A model generated the notes under the pieces. It worked only from the letters and a program-made list of their open reading frames with translations. It ran no database searches and had not been told where the DNA came from. Source: Caldimonas manganoxidans ATCC BAA-369 (lineage in GTDB: Bacteria; Pseudomonadota; Gammaproteobacteria; Burkholderiales; Burkholderiaceae_C). Taken from it: DNA of 64,000 nt. Below are positions 47,523-56,588 of this stretch, piece after piece. Every line of letters begins with the position of its first letter. The stretch's first letter is position 1. The position numbers and the translations under genes were made by a program. The stretch covers positions 1 through 64,000 of the forward strand of contig NZ_KB905938.1 in NCBI RefSeq assembly GCF_000381125.1, written 5' to 3'.

Positions 47523-48557
47523 ATGATGGATGCCGAACGTCCCTTGGCCCTGACGATGGGCGACCCTTGCGGCATCGGCCCGGAAATCCTGGCGCGCGCG
47601 CTGGTGGCCGGCGCCATTCCGGCGGCCGTGGTGGTGGGCGATGCCGCCGTGATGCGACGCGCCTTGGCTTGTGTCGGGCAGCAAGCGCCGGTGGTGGTGC
47701 TCGAGCACCCGGATGAAGCGGCCTGGGTGCCCGCTGGCGCCGTGGCCGTGTACCAGCCTGCGGGCCTGCCCGCGGGCTTGGCCGAGCTGCCTTGGGGCCG
47801 GGTCGATGCGCGCGCTGGCGCGGCGGCGGCCTGCTGCGTGCGCCAGGCCATGGCCTGGGCCCGCGCGGGGACGGTGGCCGGTATCGTCACCGCGCCGCTG
47901 CACAAGGAGGCGCTGGCCGCCGCGGGCGAGCCCTATCCCGGCCACACCGAAATGCTGGCCGCCGAAGCCCTCGGCCCGGGTCAGGCCGCGCCGGCCGTGC
48001 GCATGATGCTGGCCAACGAAGAACTCAAGACCGTGCTGGTGAGCATCCATGTGTCGCTGCGCGAGGCCATCGAACGGGTGACGCAGTCGGCCGTGCTGGA
48101 GACCATCCGCATCACGCATCGCAGCGCGGCGTTGTGGGGGCAGCCGCAGCCGCGCATCGCGGTGGCCGGGCTCAACCCGCATGCCGGCGAGGGCGGCCTG
48201 TTCGGCGACGAGGAAATCCGTCACATCGCCCCGGCCATCGAGGCCGCTCGCGCCGAAGGGATCGACGCGCGTGGTCCCTTTGCGCCCGATACGGTCTTCA
48301 TGCGGGCCCGCCATGCCCCCGGCCATCCGGGCGAGTTCGATGTGGTCGTGGCGATGTATCACGACCAGGGCTTGATCCCGGTGAAGTACCTCGGGGTGGA
48401 CCAAGGCGTCAATGTGACGCTTGGGCTACCGTTCATCCGGACCAGCCCCGACCATGGCACGGCTTTCGACATTGCCGGCCGCGGCCAGGCCGACCCCTCC
48501 AGCCTGATTGCCGCCGCCCGCATGGCTCGCCGGCTCAGCGCTGGCTGTTCGCGGTGA
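47523..48557 (+). CDS. pdxA: 4-hydroxythreonine-4-phosphate dehydrogenase
   Basis: A 344-residue enzyme of pyridoxal 5'-phosphate synthesis that oxidises 4-phospho-hydroxy-L-threonine with NAD. Features are LALTMGDPCGIGPEI at the start, PGHTEMLAAEAL, NPHAGEGGLFGDEE, and the metal-ligand region VVAMYHDQGLIPVKY. ATG at 47523 or 47526 is the start; no Shine-Dalgarno sequence is visible. Its last 23 bases overlap the 3' end of the convergent DUF1631 gene. Confidence 0.95.
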   Translation: MMDAERPLALTMGDPCGIGPEILARALVAGAIPAAVVVGDAAVMRRALACVGQQAPVVVLEHPDEAAWVPAGAVAVYQPAGLPAGLAELPWGRVDARAGAAAACCVRQAMAWARAGTVAGIVTAPLHKEALAAAGEPYPGHTEMLAAEALGPGQAAPAVRMMLANEELKTVLVSIHVSLREAIERVTQSAVLETIRITHRSAALWGQPQPRIAVAGLNPHAGEGGLFGDEEIRHIAPAIEAARAEGIDARGPFAPDTVFMRARHAPGHPGEFDVVVAMYHDQGLIPVKYLGVDQGVNVTLGLPFIRTSPDHGTAFDIAGRGQADPSSLIAAARMARRLSAGCSR

Positions 48558-51030
48558 GCTCGGCCAGCTGCTTGCGTGCCCGCGCCACGGCGCGCTCGAT
48601 CAGATAGGCTTGCTCGAAGGCGCGGAAGCGCCCGGTCTCGCACATCTTGGTCAGCATGCGGCCTGTCATCGAGACCAGGGTCTGGTGCTTCTTGCCGTGG
48701 CTGAAGATGAAGAAGGTCCGCCCCGGACTCACCCAGTTCAGCCGCACCTTCTTCCACTGCCCGTCCAAGTGCATCTGATAGGCCACGCCGGGCTGCACAT
48801 GCTGCACCAAGGCCACGCCCTGCGTGGGCTGTTCGGGCCGCATCTCGGGCTCGAGTTCCTCGAGGTTGATGTCCACGTCCGTGCCGCCGGCGGGCGCGCT
48901 GCCCAGGTCGATGTCGAGCTGGCCGTCCCAGTCGATGGCCGTCTCGGCCACCAACCCCACGCGCTGGGCCTCGTCGGGCGAAAAATTCGTCTCCGGGATC
49001 GCCGCGGCAGCCGTTGCCTCGGTGGGAGGCACTTCCTCGGCCGTGGGCACGACCAGCCGGTCCAGCCCCTGCAACTGGGCGTCGAGCTGACGCAGCTGGA
49101 AGTCGGTCAGCGGCTGGCCTTTGAGCGACTGGGCGTGCAAGGGCAGCAACTCGGCAAAGAATGCCTTCTTCTGCTCTTCGGGGTGATGGATCAGCGCCAG
49201 GCCCTCGTGCAGCGTCTTCATCAACTGCGGCAGCGCCAAGATGAACTGCTTGCGTTCGGCCGGCGTGGCTTTGGGTTGCAGCGACATCACCAGTTCACGC
49301 CCGACGCGGCGGATGCGCCGCGTCGTCTCTGCGTCAGGCCCATGCCGCACCGTGGCCTCCACCTCGACCTGGGTCCATACCTTCACCAAGAAGTCGCGGA
49401 TGAATTCGGGCAGGTCGATCGACGCCAGCACGCCTTGCACCTGCATTTCATGCCGATGCACGATGCGCAACTGCGCCTCTTTGTTGGCCAGCAAGGCCAC
49501 CGCCTCGGCATGCGCCAGGGCCTCGTCATGCGCTTGCTCTTGCACGAAGGCTTCGAGGGCGCGCAACTTGCCCTCGTACAGATCCATCTGGTCGAAATCG
49601 CCCTCGACGATTTGCTGCACCAGTTCACGCACCAAACTCAAAAAGCGCCGGCCTGGACCCTCGTCGAAGTCTTCGAAGGCACAGGCAATGGAGGCCATGC
49701 GGTTGACGAACTTGCGCACCGGGTGGCTGCGCGAGGAGAAGAACTGCATGTCCTTGAGCGCCACTCGCAGCACCGGCAGCTGCAGCCGGGCGATCTGGCG
49801 GGCCATCTGCGGCGGCACCTTCGGGTCCGACAGGATCTGATCGAACAGCGAGGCGACGATGTCGATCACCATGTGATCGAGCGCCCCGCTGCTGGCGCGC
49901 ATCAGTTCTTCACGGTGTGCGCGGATCAGATTGACGGCCATCAGGCCGCTGAGGCCCGAATGCAGCCCTTCAGGGGCCGAGGCCGCCGGCGCAGCGGCCG
50001 CCCCGCTGCTTCCCCAGCCTCCGGTGCTCACCGCGTCCAGCGCACCGGGGCCGCTGGTCAAGTAGGCCAAGCGGCGGATGACGTCGAGCATCTGCGCATC
50101 GGAGGCCAGCGGCGCGCCCGCAGAGACGGGGCCGCCCAGGGCCCCGGCACCCGATGGCCCACCCACGGCCCCGGCCGAGGTCGCGCCGCCGAGCGACACG
50201 CCGCCCGTGCGGCTCGGGCTGGGGCTGCCCAGGCTGCCTGCACCGCTGGGGCCGAAGCCGGCCGGCGCAGGCATGCCGAACAAGGCGCTCAGGGCTTGTG
50301 CCGCCTGATGCGGGTCGGCCAGGGAGCCGGCGCCGGAGTGGCGAAACGGCACGGCCGGCGCGGTGACGCCCCCGGTGCCCGAAATGACGGCGCTGCGCAC
50401 GGCCAGGCCCACCGGCTGGATGCCGCGTGCGCTGAGATCGGCCACGATCGCCCCGTAGCACTGGCGCATCGCCTTGGCCAGACCATGCCCCAGTTCACGG
50501 GCCAAGGTCTGGCGGACCGCGGCTTCCGGACTGACCACTTCGATGCTGCGGAACAACGCCTTGCCGATGACGTCCGGTCGCACGGGGTTGCGTTCCGGGT
50601 CGGGCCGGCCCAGGCCCAGCAGCGAGCCCATGTAAGCATCCAGCTCCCGCAGTTCCCACTCGCACTCGTGCTCGATGTCCAGCCCGAGTCGATGCGCCGT
50701 CACTTCCTCCTCGACCTCATGGTCGCCCACCAGGCTGAGGGAGGTCCAGTCGGTGCTGGCCAAGCTGCGGCCGCCACCGACGCGCGGCGTGATTTCCTGA
50801 GCGACCTTCTCGTTGAGCACCGAGGTGAAGGTCATGTTGAAGGCCGACAGCTTGTGCTGCAGATCGAACTGCGCCGACATGTAGGACTGGCGCTGCGCGT
50901 TGCTCTTGGCCGACAGCGCGAGCATGCCCAGCGCGTCGACCACGCGGCTGGCGGTGGACGACGCGGTGTTCACGATCTTTTGCACGGCCGCCTGCATGGC
51001 GGCGTGGAGTCGCGGGTCGGGCAGGGTCAT
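48535..51030 (-). CDS. DUF1631 family protein
   Basis: An 831-residue cytoplasmic protein of a conserved beta/gamma-proteobacterial family without a settled function. An N-terminal helical part (1-220) is followed by a Gly/Ala/Ser-rich low-complexity linker (about 235-320, with GAGSLGSPSPSRTGG). A long helical domain follows (about 350-650). The C-terminal region (about 735-800) contains GVAYQMHLDGQWKKVRLNW and resembles a PilZ-type c-di-GMP-binding fold, though I see no clear RxxxR motif. The ATG at 51030 is the start of similarity. The gene end overlaps pdxA by 23 bp. Confidence 0.85.
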   Translation of the reverse strand: MTLPDPRLHAAMQAAVQKIVNTASSTASRVVDALGMLALSAKSNAQRQSYMSAQFDLQHKLSAFNMTFTSVLNEKVAQEITPRVGGGRSLASTDWTSLSLVGDHEVEEEVTAHRLGLDIEHECEWELRELDAYMGSLLGLGRPDPERNPVRPDVIGKALFRSIEVVSPEAAVRQTLARELGHGLAKAMRQCYGAIVADLSARGIQPVGLAVRSAVISGTGGVTAPAVPFRHSGAGSLADPHQAAQALSALFGMPAPAGFGPSGAGSLGSPSPSRTGGVSLGGATSAGAVGGPSGAGALGGPVSAGAPLASDAQMLDVIRRLAYLTSGPGALDAVSTGGWGSSGAAAAPAASAPEGLHSGLSGLMAVNLIRAHREELMRASSGALDHMVIDIVASLFDQILSDPKVPPQMARQIARLQLPVLRVALKDMQFFSSRSHPVRKFVNRMASIACAFEDFDEGPGRRFLSLVRELVQQIVEGDFDQMDLYEGKLRALEAFVQEQAHDEALAHAEAVALLANKEAQLRIVHRHEMQVQGVLASIDLPEFIRDFLVKVWTQVEVEATVRHGPDAETTRRIRRVGRELVMSLQPKATPAERKQFILALPQLMKTLHEGLALIHHPEEQKKAFFAELLPLHAQSLKGQPLTDFQLRQLDAQLQGLDRLVVPTAEEVPPTEATAAAAIPETNFSPDEAQRVGLVAETAIDWDGQLDIDLGSAPAGGTDVDINLEELEPEMRPEQPTQGVALVQHVQPGVAYQMHLDGQWKKVRLNWVSPGRTFFIFSHGKKHQTLVSMTGRMLTKMCETGRFRAFEQAYLIERAVARARKQLAELTANSQR

Positions 51031-51194
51031 GGGACTTGCGTTGGCAAGGTGAAACAGTATGACCCGAAAACCGCGGAGTGCAGCCAGGAGCCGCGCCGTC
51101 GGCGCACGGCATCCGGCCGCAGCGTGCCAAATTGGGCACAGGTGCACCGTGGCGGCGGCCCGCCCGGCACGCCAGGCCGCCGCGCTGGTAACGT

Positions 51195-51614
51195 TTACTT
51201 ACTTTTCAGCGCATCGCGAATTTCGCGCAGCAGCACGATGTCTTCCGCGGGGGCCGGTGGTGCCGAAGCCGGCGGCGGAGGTTGACGCTTGAATCGGTTG
51301 ATCTGCTTGATCATCAGGAAGATGATGAACGCCAGTATCAGGAAGTTGATCGCCACGGTGATGAAGTTGCCATAGGCGAGCACCGCGCCGGCTTTCTTGG
51401 CGTCGGCCAAGGTCTGGGCCGTCTGTCCTGCCAGCGGGAGGAAGTAATTGGAGAAGTCCAGCCCGCCGAACAGGGTGCTGACCACGGGCATGATCACGTC
51501 GCCCACCATCGAGTCGACGATCTTTCCGAAGGCACCACCGATGATCACCCCGACGGCCAGATCGACGACATTGCCCTTGACGGCAAATTCCTTGAACTCG
51601 CGCATGAAACCCAT
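51195..51614 (-). CDS. mscL: Large-conductance mechanosensitive channel
   Basis: A 139-residue inner-membrane channel opening on osmotic downshock. It has [20 protein letters not shown] with the first helix [20 protein letters not shown], quoted in segments. The second helix is [18 protein letters not shown], and the C-terminal helical bundle is [20 protein letters not shown] lies upstream of the ATG. It is monocistronic. Confidence 0.96.
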   Translation of the reverse strand: MGFMREFKEFAVKGNVVDLAVGVIIGGAFGKIVDSMVGDVIMPVVSTLFGGLDFSNYFLPLAGQTAQTLADAKKAGAVLAYGNFITVAINFLILAFIIFLMIKQINRFKRQPPPPASAPPAPAEDIVLLREIRDALKSK

Positions 51615-51769
51615 TCGGCTCTCCTGGGGTTGGGGGATCCGTGGCGCCTGCGCCGACGGTGCTTGCAGTATGCCTGCGGTCATGCGGGCGGCCAAGCCGT
51701 GCGGCCCGGCCCAAGGGGCTGCGCCCCTCGGGATGAGACCCGCGCTGGCTGGGCGAGCCCGCAGTCCGC

Positions 51770-51775
51770 TAGAAT
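51770..51775 (+). promoter_or_regulatory. Possible -10 element of the petABC operon
   Basis: TAGAAT lies 44 bases before the petA ATG, in the short gap between divergent mscL and petA. No strong -35 hexamer is seen at 16-18 bases. Confidence 0.4.
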
Positions 51776-51819
51776 CGCGGGTTGCCCCTAATCAAAGACG
51801 TGCTTTCCGAGGATCCCCC

Positions 51820-52416
51820 ATGAGTGATCAGCCAGTGGACAAGAGCCGCCGTACCTGGGTCGCCATTGCCTGTGGCGCGGGCGCCGTTGGCGGCGTGGCC
51901 ACCGCCATCCCCTTCGTCAGCACCTTCCAACCGTCCGAGCGGGCGCGGGCCGCTGGCGCCGCGGTGGAGGTGGACATCAGCACGCTCAAGCCCGGCGAGA
52001 TGATCACCGTGGAGTGGCGAGGCAAGCCGGTGTGGATCCTGCATCGTACGCCCGAGCAGATCGCATCCCTGGCCAAAACCGAGTCCCAAGTGGCCGATCC
52101 GAAGTCCGAGCGGACCCAGTACCCCACACCGGAGTACGCGCGCAACCAGCACCGCTCGATCAAGCCGGAGATCTTCGTGGGTGTGGGCATTTGTTCGCAC
52201 CTGGGCTGCTCGCCGGTGTCGAAGTTCACGCCGGGAGCCCAGCCCTCGCTGCCCGATGATTGGCAGGGGGGGTTCCTGTGTCCCTGCCACGGTTCCACCT
52301 TCGACATGGCCGGGCGCGTGTTCAAGAACAAGCCTGCGCCGGACAACTTGGAAGTGCCGCCGCACATGTACCTGTCCGACACCAAGCTGTTGATCGGTGA
52401 GGACAAGCGGGCCTGA
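51820..52416 (+). CDS. petA: Ubiquinol-cytochrome c reductase, Rieske iron-sulfur subunit
   Basis: A 198-residue [2Fe-2S] subunit of the cytochrome bc1 complex, anchored in the inner membrane. An RR-containing N-terminus and one hydrophobic helix (about 12-35) indicate Tat export. Cluster ligands are Cys125 and His127 in CSHLGC (125-130) and Cys154 and His157 in CPCHG (154-158). It is the first gene of petABC; petB follows after 34 bp. Confidence 0.97.
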   Translation: MSDQPVDKSRRTWVAIACGAGAVGGVATAIPFVSTFQPSERARAAGAAVEVDISTLKPGEMITVEWRGKPVWILHRTPEQIASLAKTESQVADPKSERTQYPTPEYARNQHRSIKPEIFVGVGICSHLGCSPVSKFTPGAQPSLPDDWQGGFLCPCHGSTFDMAGRVFKNKPAPDNLEVPPHMYLSDTKLLIGEDKRA

Positions 52417-52450
52417 ACCCCGATGCACGGACAAGAAAAGGTGACACCCC

Positions 52451-53851
52451 ATGGCTGAATTCAAAGAGGCGCCGGTCGACGCCACCGCAGGCCAGAAGCT
52501 GCTGACCTGGATCGACAACCGCTTTCCGCTCACCAAGCTCTACAAAGAGCACATGGGCGAGTACTACGCGCCCAAAAACTTCAACTTCTGGTATGTGTTC
52601 GGCTCACTGGCGCTGGTGGTGCTGGTGATCCAGATCGTCACGGGCATCTTCCTGGTGATGCACTACAAGCCCGATGCGAACCTGGCTTTCGCATCGGTGG
52701 AATACATCATGCGCGACGTGCCCTGGGGATGGCTGATTCGCTACATGCACTCCACGGGCGCCTCGGCCTTCTTCATCGTCGTCTATCTGCACATGTTCCG
52801 CGGGCTGCTGTACGGCTCGTATCGCAAGCCGCGGGAGCTGGTGTGGATCTTCGGCTGTGCGATCTTCCTGTGCTTGATGGCCGAAGCGTTCTTCGGCTAC
52901 CTGTTGCCCTGGGGGCAGATGTCTTACTGGGGCGCGCAGGTGATCGTGAACCTGTTTGCCGCCGTGCCCTTCGTCGGCCCGGACCTGGCCCTGCTGATTC
53001 GCGGTGACTATGTCGTCTCCGACGCAACCCTCAACCGCTTCTTCAGCTTCCATGTCATCGCCATCCCGCTGGTGCTGCTGGGCCTGGTGGTGGCGCACAT
53101 CATCGCGCTGCACGAAGTGGGCTCCAACAACCCCGATGGCATCGAGATCAAGGCCAAGAAGGACGCCCAAGGCCGTCCGCTGGATGGCATTCCGTTCCAT
53201 CCCTACTACACGGTGCACGACATCTACGCGCTGAGCGTGTTCCTGATGGTGTTTTCCGCCGTGGTCTTCTTCGCGCCCGAGTTCGGCGGCTACTTCCTGG
53301 AGTACAACAACTTCATTCCGGCCGACCCGTTGAAGACCCCGGCGCACATTGCCCCAGTGTGGTATTTCACGCCCTATTACTCGATGTTGCGTGCCACCAC
53401 GGACTTGATGGTCAACGTGCTCGTGGTGCTCATTGCGCTGGCGGCGATCTTGGCGGTGTTGCGCGGCGGCTTTGGCGCCAAGGGCAAGTTGGCCGTCATC
53501 GTCGGCGCCTTGGTGGCCGCCGGTCTGCTCAAGGCCTTCGACGCCAAGTTCTGGGGCGTGGTGGTCATGGGCGGCGCCGTGATCATCATGTTCTTCCTGC
53601 CCTGGCTCGACCGCAGCCTGGTCAAGTCCATTCGCTACCGTCCCAACTGGCACAAATACATTTACGGCGCGTTCGTGCTGGTGTTCATGGTGCTGGGTTA
53701 TCTGGGCATCCAACCGCCGTCGCCCACCGGTGAACTGATCTCTCAGATCGGCACGCTGTTCTACTTCGGCTTCTTCCTGCTCATGCCTTGGTGGTCGCGC
53801 CTGGGTGAGTTCAAGCCGGTGCCTGAGCGTGTGACCTTTGCCGCCCACTGA
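52451..53851 (+). CDS. petB: Ubiquinol-cytochrome c reductase, cytochrome b subunit
   Basis: A 466-residue membrane protein carrying the low- and high-potential b haems and the quinone sites. It has the helix B/D histidines (RYMHSTGASAFFIVVYLHMFRG, in part) and the PWGQMSYWGAQV Qo-site segment. The PEF-type Qo motif appears here as FAPEFGGYF rather than the usual PEWY-containing form. Additional C-terminal helices give the length usual for proteobacteria. Confidence 0.96.
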   Translation: MAEFKEAPVDATAGQKLLTWIDNRFPLTKLYKEHMGEYYAPKNFNFWYVFGSLALVVLVIQIVTGIFLVMHYKPDANLAFASVEYIMRDVPWGWLIRYMHSTGASAFFIVVYLHMFRGLLYGSYRKPRELVWIFGCAIFLCLMAEAFFGYLLPWGQMSYWGAQVIVNLFAAVPFVGPDLALLIRGDYVVSDATLNRFFSFHVIAIPLVLLGLVVAHIIALHEVGSNNPDGIEIKAKKDAQGRPLDGIPFHPYYTVHDIYALSVFLMVFSAVVFFAPEFGGYFLEYNNFIPADPLKTPAHIAPVWYFTPYYSMLRATTDLMVNVLVVLIALAAILAVLRGGFGAKGKLAVIVGALVAAGLLKAFDAKFWGVVVMGGAVIIMFFLPWLDRSLVKSIRYRPNWHKYIYGAFVLVFMVLGYLGIQPPSPTGELISQIGTLFYFGFFLLMPWWSRLGEFKPVPERVTFAAH

Positions 53852-53871
53852 GCCCGCCGGAGTCTGTCCCC

Positions 53872-54651
53872 ATGAAAAAAATGATCCAAACACTGCTGGC
53901 CGCGCTGGTGCTGAGTGTCGGTCTGTCTACGGCCCATGCGGCAGGCGGTGGCATCGCCTGGGACAAGTTTCCCAAAGAGCGGGTCACCGATCTGGCTGCG
54001 CTGCAAAACGGTGCCAAGCTCTTCGTCAACTACTGCCTGAACTGCCACTCGGCGGCCTTCATGCGCTACAACCGCCTGCGCGACATCGGCCTGACCGAGG
54101 AGCAGATCAAAAACAACCTGATGTTCACCACCGACAAGGTCGGTGAAACCATGAAGGTCGCGATCGACCCGAAGATGGCCAAGGAATGGTTCGGGGCCAA
54201 CCCGCCGGATCTGACCGTCATCGCCCGTTCGCGTGCGGCTGCTGGCAAGGGCTCGGGGGCCGATTACCTCTATACCTTCTTGCGCACCTTCTACCGTGAC
54301 GACACCAAGGCCACGGGCTGGAACAACCTGGCGTTCCCCAGCGTGGGCATGCCCCATGTGTTGTGGGAGCTGCAAGGCCAGCGTGTGGCGCGTTTCGCCC
54401 AGCAGCCCGATCCGCACGATCCGAGCAAGACCATCGAGGTGTTTGCTGGTTTCGAGCAGATCACGCCGGGCAAGATGAACGAGGCCGAATACAACTCGGC
54501 CATCGCCGACCTGGTGGCTTTCCTCCAATGGATGGGGGAGCCGGTCCAAAACCAGCGTGTGCGCCTGGGCGTGTGGGTGCTGATCTTCTTGGCCGGCTTT
54601 ACCTTCATCGCTTGGCGCTTGAACGCCGCCTACTGGAAAGACGTGAAATGA
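53872..54651 (+). CDS. petC: Ubiquinol-cytochrome c reductase, cytochrome c1 subunit
   Basis: A 259-residue c-type cytochrome. The signal peptide (1-23, ending AHA) leads to the haem attachment site CLNCH (55-59). The sixth-ligand Met is probably in the later GMPHVLWELQG region, and a C-terminal anchor helix is present (about 232-250). It ends the petABC operon and is followed by a strong intrinsic terminator. Confidence 0.96.
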   Translation: MKKMIQTLLAALVLSVGLSTAHAAGGGIAWDKFPKERVTDLAALQNGAKLFVNYCLNCHSAAFMRYNRLRDIGLTEEQIKNNLMFTTDKVGETMKVAIDPKMAKEWFGANPPDLTVIARSRAAAGKGSGADYLYTFLRTFYRDDTKATGWNNLAFPSVGMPHVLWELQGQRVARFAQQPDPHDPSKTIEVFAGFEQITPGKMNEAEYNSAIADLVAFLQWMGEPVQNQRVRLGVWVLIFLAGFTFIAWRLNAAYWKDVK

Positions 54652-54702
54652 GACGGGCGTGATGCTGGCCGCACGGCATGCGGTGCAGCGTCAGCCCCAG
54701 CC

Positions 54703-54741
54703 GGAGTGGGCCCGCCGACGCGTCCCACTCCTTTCGTTTTT
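54703..54741 (+). terminator. Rho-independent terminator after petC
   Basis: GGAGTGGG (54703-54710) pairs perfectly with CCCACTCC (54724-54731), and the stem is followed by TTTCGTTTTTA. The 8-bp GC-rich stem plus a T-rich tail is the clearest intrinsic terminator in the window. It separates petABC from sspAB. Confidence 0.85.
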
Positions 54742-54773
54742 AGGATCTCTCGCCTCATGAGGAGCTCACCGCC

Positions 54774-55385
54774 ATGATGGTGCTTTACTCCGGAACCACT
54801 TGTCCTTACTCGCACCGTTGTCGCTTCGTGCTGTTCGAGAAGGGCATGGACTTCGAGATCCGCGATGTCGATCTGTATGCCAAGCCCGAGGACATCGCGC
54901 TGATGAACCCGTACAACGAGGTGCCCATCCTGGTGGAGCGCGACCTCATCCTGTACGAGTCCAACATCATCAACGAGTACATCGACGAACGCTTTCCTCA
55001 TCCGCAACTGATGCCCGGTGATCCTGTGGCGCGGGCCCGCGTGCGGCTGTTCTTGCTCAACTTCGAGAAAGAGCTGTTCACCCATGTCAACGTGCTGGAG
55101 TCGCGAGGCATCAAGCCCACCGACAAGCAGCTCGAGCGGGCGCGCGCTCAGATCCGTGATCGCCTGACCCAACTGGCGCCCATCTTCCTGAAGAACAAGT
55201 ACATGCTGGGCGAGGACTTTTCGATGCTCGACGTGGCCATTGCCCCGTTGCTGTGGCGTCTAGACTACTATGGCATCGATCTGTCCAAGAACGCCATGCC
55301 GCTGCTCAAATATGCCGAACGCATCTTCTCTCGGCCGGCCTACATCGAAGCGCTGACCCCGTCCGAAAAAGTCATGCGCAAGTGA
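54774..55385 (+). CDS. sspA: Stringent starvation protein A (RNA-polymerase-associated, GST fold)
   Basis: A 203-residue glutathione-transferase-fold protein that binds RNA polymerase and affects stress and virulence genes. The N-terminal thioredoxin-like part (LYSGTTCPYSHRCRFVLFEKG) and NPYNEVPILVERDL are typical; the GST catalytic function is not expected. GAGGAG precedes the ATG. sspB follows after 7 bp, and the strong terminator upstream shows that the pair has its own promoter. Confidence 0.94.
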   Translation: MMVLYSGTTCPYSHRCRFVLFEKGMDFEIRDVDLYAKPEDIALMNPYNEVPILVERDLILYESNIINEYIDERFPHPQLMPGDPVARARVRLFLLNFEKELFTHVNVLESRGIKPTDKQLERARAQIRDRLTQLAPIFLKNKYMLGEDFSMLDVAIAPLLWRLDYYGIDLSKNAMPLLKYAERIFSRPAYIEALTPSEKVMRK

Positions 55386-55392
55386 TGACGCG

Positions 55393-55917
55393 ATGAGCGA
55401 GCCCAACGCACCCGAGAGCCCGGAGGTCGCCTCCACGCGGCCCTATCTGATTCGTGCCTTGCACGACTGGTGCACGGACAACGGCTTGACGCCCTACCTG
55501 GCCGTCTACGTGGACGATTCGGTGCAGGTGCCGCGAGAGTACGTCAAAAATCGCGAAATCGTCCTCAATGTCAGTTTCGAGGCCACCAGCGGGCTCAAGC
55601 TGGGCAACGACACGATCGAGTTCCGGGCTCGTTTCGGCGGTGTGGCCCGTGACATCGTGCTGCCGGTGGACCATGTGATCGCCATCTACGCCCGCGAGAA
55701 CGGCCAGGGCATGGCCTTCCCGGTGCCGGCGGCCGCTGCCGCCGGCCCATCCCCGGCGCCTGCCGACGGGGCCCCAGCAGCGACGACGGCGCGCGCCGGT
55801 GGCGGGCCGCTCAAGCTCGCGGCCAGCCCCTCGTCGGGCGAGCCGCCTGCCGAGCCACCGCCCGAGCCTCCGCCGCCCCCCAGCGGGGGGCGTCCCGCGC
55901 TCAAGCGGGTGAAATGA
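55393..55917 (+). CDS. sspB: ClpXP adaptor (stringent starvation protein B)
   Basis: A 174-residue adaptor that delivers ssrA-tagged proteins to ClpXP. The folded domain (1 to about 115) begins RPYLIRALHDWCTDNGLTPYL and includes IVLNVSFEATSGL. A Pro/Ala-rich linker leads to the C-terminal ClpX-binding peptide (GGRPALKRVK), as in the family. Confidence 0.94.
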   Translation: MSEPNAPESPEVASTRPYLIRALHDWCTDNGLTPYLAVYVDDSVQVPREYVKNREIVLNVSFEATSGLKLGNDTIEFRARFGGVARDIVLPVDHVIAIYARENGQGMAFPVPAAAAAGPSPAPADGAPAATTARAGGGPLKLAASPSSGEPPAEPPPEPPPPPSGGRPALKRVK

Positions 55918-55923
55918 GGCTTT

Positions 55924-55929
55924 TACAAT
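55924..55929 (+). promoter_or_regulatory. -10-like element of the tRNA-Thr gene
   Basis: TACAAT lies 31 bases before the tRNA, seven bases after the sspB stop codon. No good -35 hexamer was found. Confidence 0.45.
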
Positions 55930-55960
55930 CCCGAGACATCGCATCATTTCCGTCCAGGCC

Positions 55961-56036
55961 GCCGGCTTAGCTCAGTTGGTAGAGCAACCGCCTTGTAAGC
56001 GGTAGGTCATCCGTTCGAGTCGGATAGCCGGCACCA
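55961..56036 (+). tRNA. tRNA-Thr (anticodon UGU)
   Basis: A full cloverleaf can be drawn. The acceptor stem GCCGGCT pairs with AGCCGGC and the D arm is GCTC...GAGC. The anticodon stem ACCGC/GCGGT has loop CTTGTAA, giving anticodon UGU that reads ACA. The T arm is ATCCG-TTCGAGT-CGGAT. The 3' ACCA is encoded. Confidence 0.96.
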
Positions 56037-56105
56037 TGGCATCATGGTCCCCACGGGGGCAGGGGTGGCCAGCGATTCTGCAGGCACCGGGCTGCCGTCT
56101 ACGCA

Positions 56106-56111
56106 TAGAAT
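56106..56111 (+). promoter_or_regulatory. -10-like element seven bases before the exported protein gene
   Basis: TAGAAT is followed by seven bases and then the ATG at 56119, with no ribosome-binding site. The spacing predicts transcription starting at the start codon. Confidence 0.45.
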
Positions 56112-56118
56112 CCGGCCC

Positions 56119-56481
56119 ATGATGAAGCGACTGTTGTCCTTCGTGGCGCTTTTGCTCCTGGTGGCCACGGCCCAGGCGCTGCCGACGGCGGCCGCCTCTG
56201 GGCTGGGGGCTGCCGTTGCACAGCCGCAGGTCGAGTTCACCGCCGATGCCTCTTGGCCTGCGCCCAGCAGCCACGCTGGCGGCTCGGAGGAGTCGGCGAC
56301 GGATTCCTCCGTGCCCGTGGATCCGGCCGTGGAGTTCCATGCCGTCGAGACCGTCGGCGCACAGCTGGCTCAGCCTCGGTTCGCACAGACCTGGACGGGC
56401 CATTTGGGCGCCCGACCCGTGGCATCGCCTGCGCTGGAGGGCTTGCTGCGGCCCCCGAAGCGCGCCGGGCGGGGCGCTTGA
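56119..56481 (+). CDS. Small exported protein of unknown function
   Basis: A 120-residue protein with a signal peptide (MMKRLLSFVALLLLVATAQA, cleavage near residue 20). A short Ala/Ser/Pro-rich mature chain follows, with no recognised domain. The C-terminal part contains FAQTWTGHLGARPVASPALEGLLRP. It probably has a leaderless mRNA. It is unrelated to the neighbouring tRNA and YccA genes. Confidence 0.55.
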   Translation: MMKRLLSFVALLLLVATAQALPTAAASGLGAAVAQPQVEFTADASWPAPSSHAGGSEESATDSSVPVDPAVEFHAVETVGAQLAQPRFAQTWTGHLGARPVASPALEGLLRPPKRAGRGA

Positions 56482-56588
56482 GACCCGCAGCGGCCCGGGT
56501 CGCGTCCGCGCCACAGGCTGGCCGACATGGCCGCCGCCGTGCGGCGGCTGCTCGACGTTTTGACCTTCCCTTTGTTGGAGCTTTGTCC

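Noticed and set aside
45750-48557. A 935-codon open frame on the plus strand across the malic enzyme / AcuI-like region into pdxA
   Set aside because: Only its last 345 codons (pdxA) are real. The rest is antisense to the AcuI-like and hypothetical genes, an artefact of high GC content.
48508-51285. A 925-codon open frame antisense to the DUF1631 and mscL genes
   Set aside because: Its composition mirrors codon bias on the other strand. It has no recognisable domain, while the minus-strand genes do.
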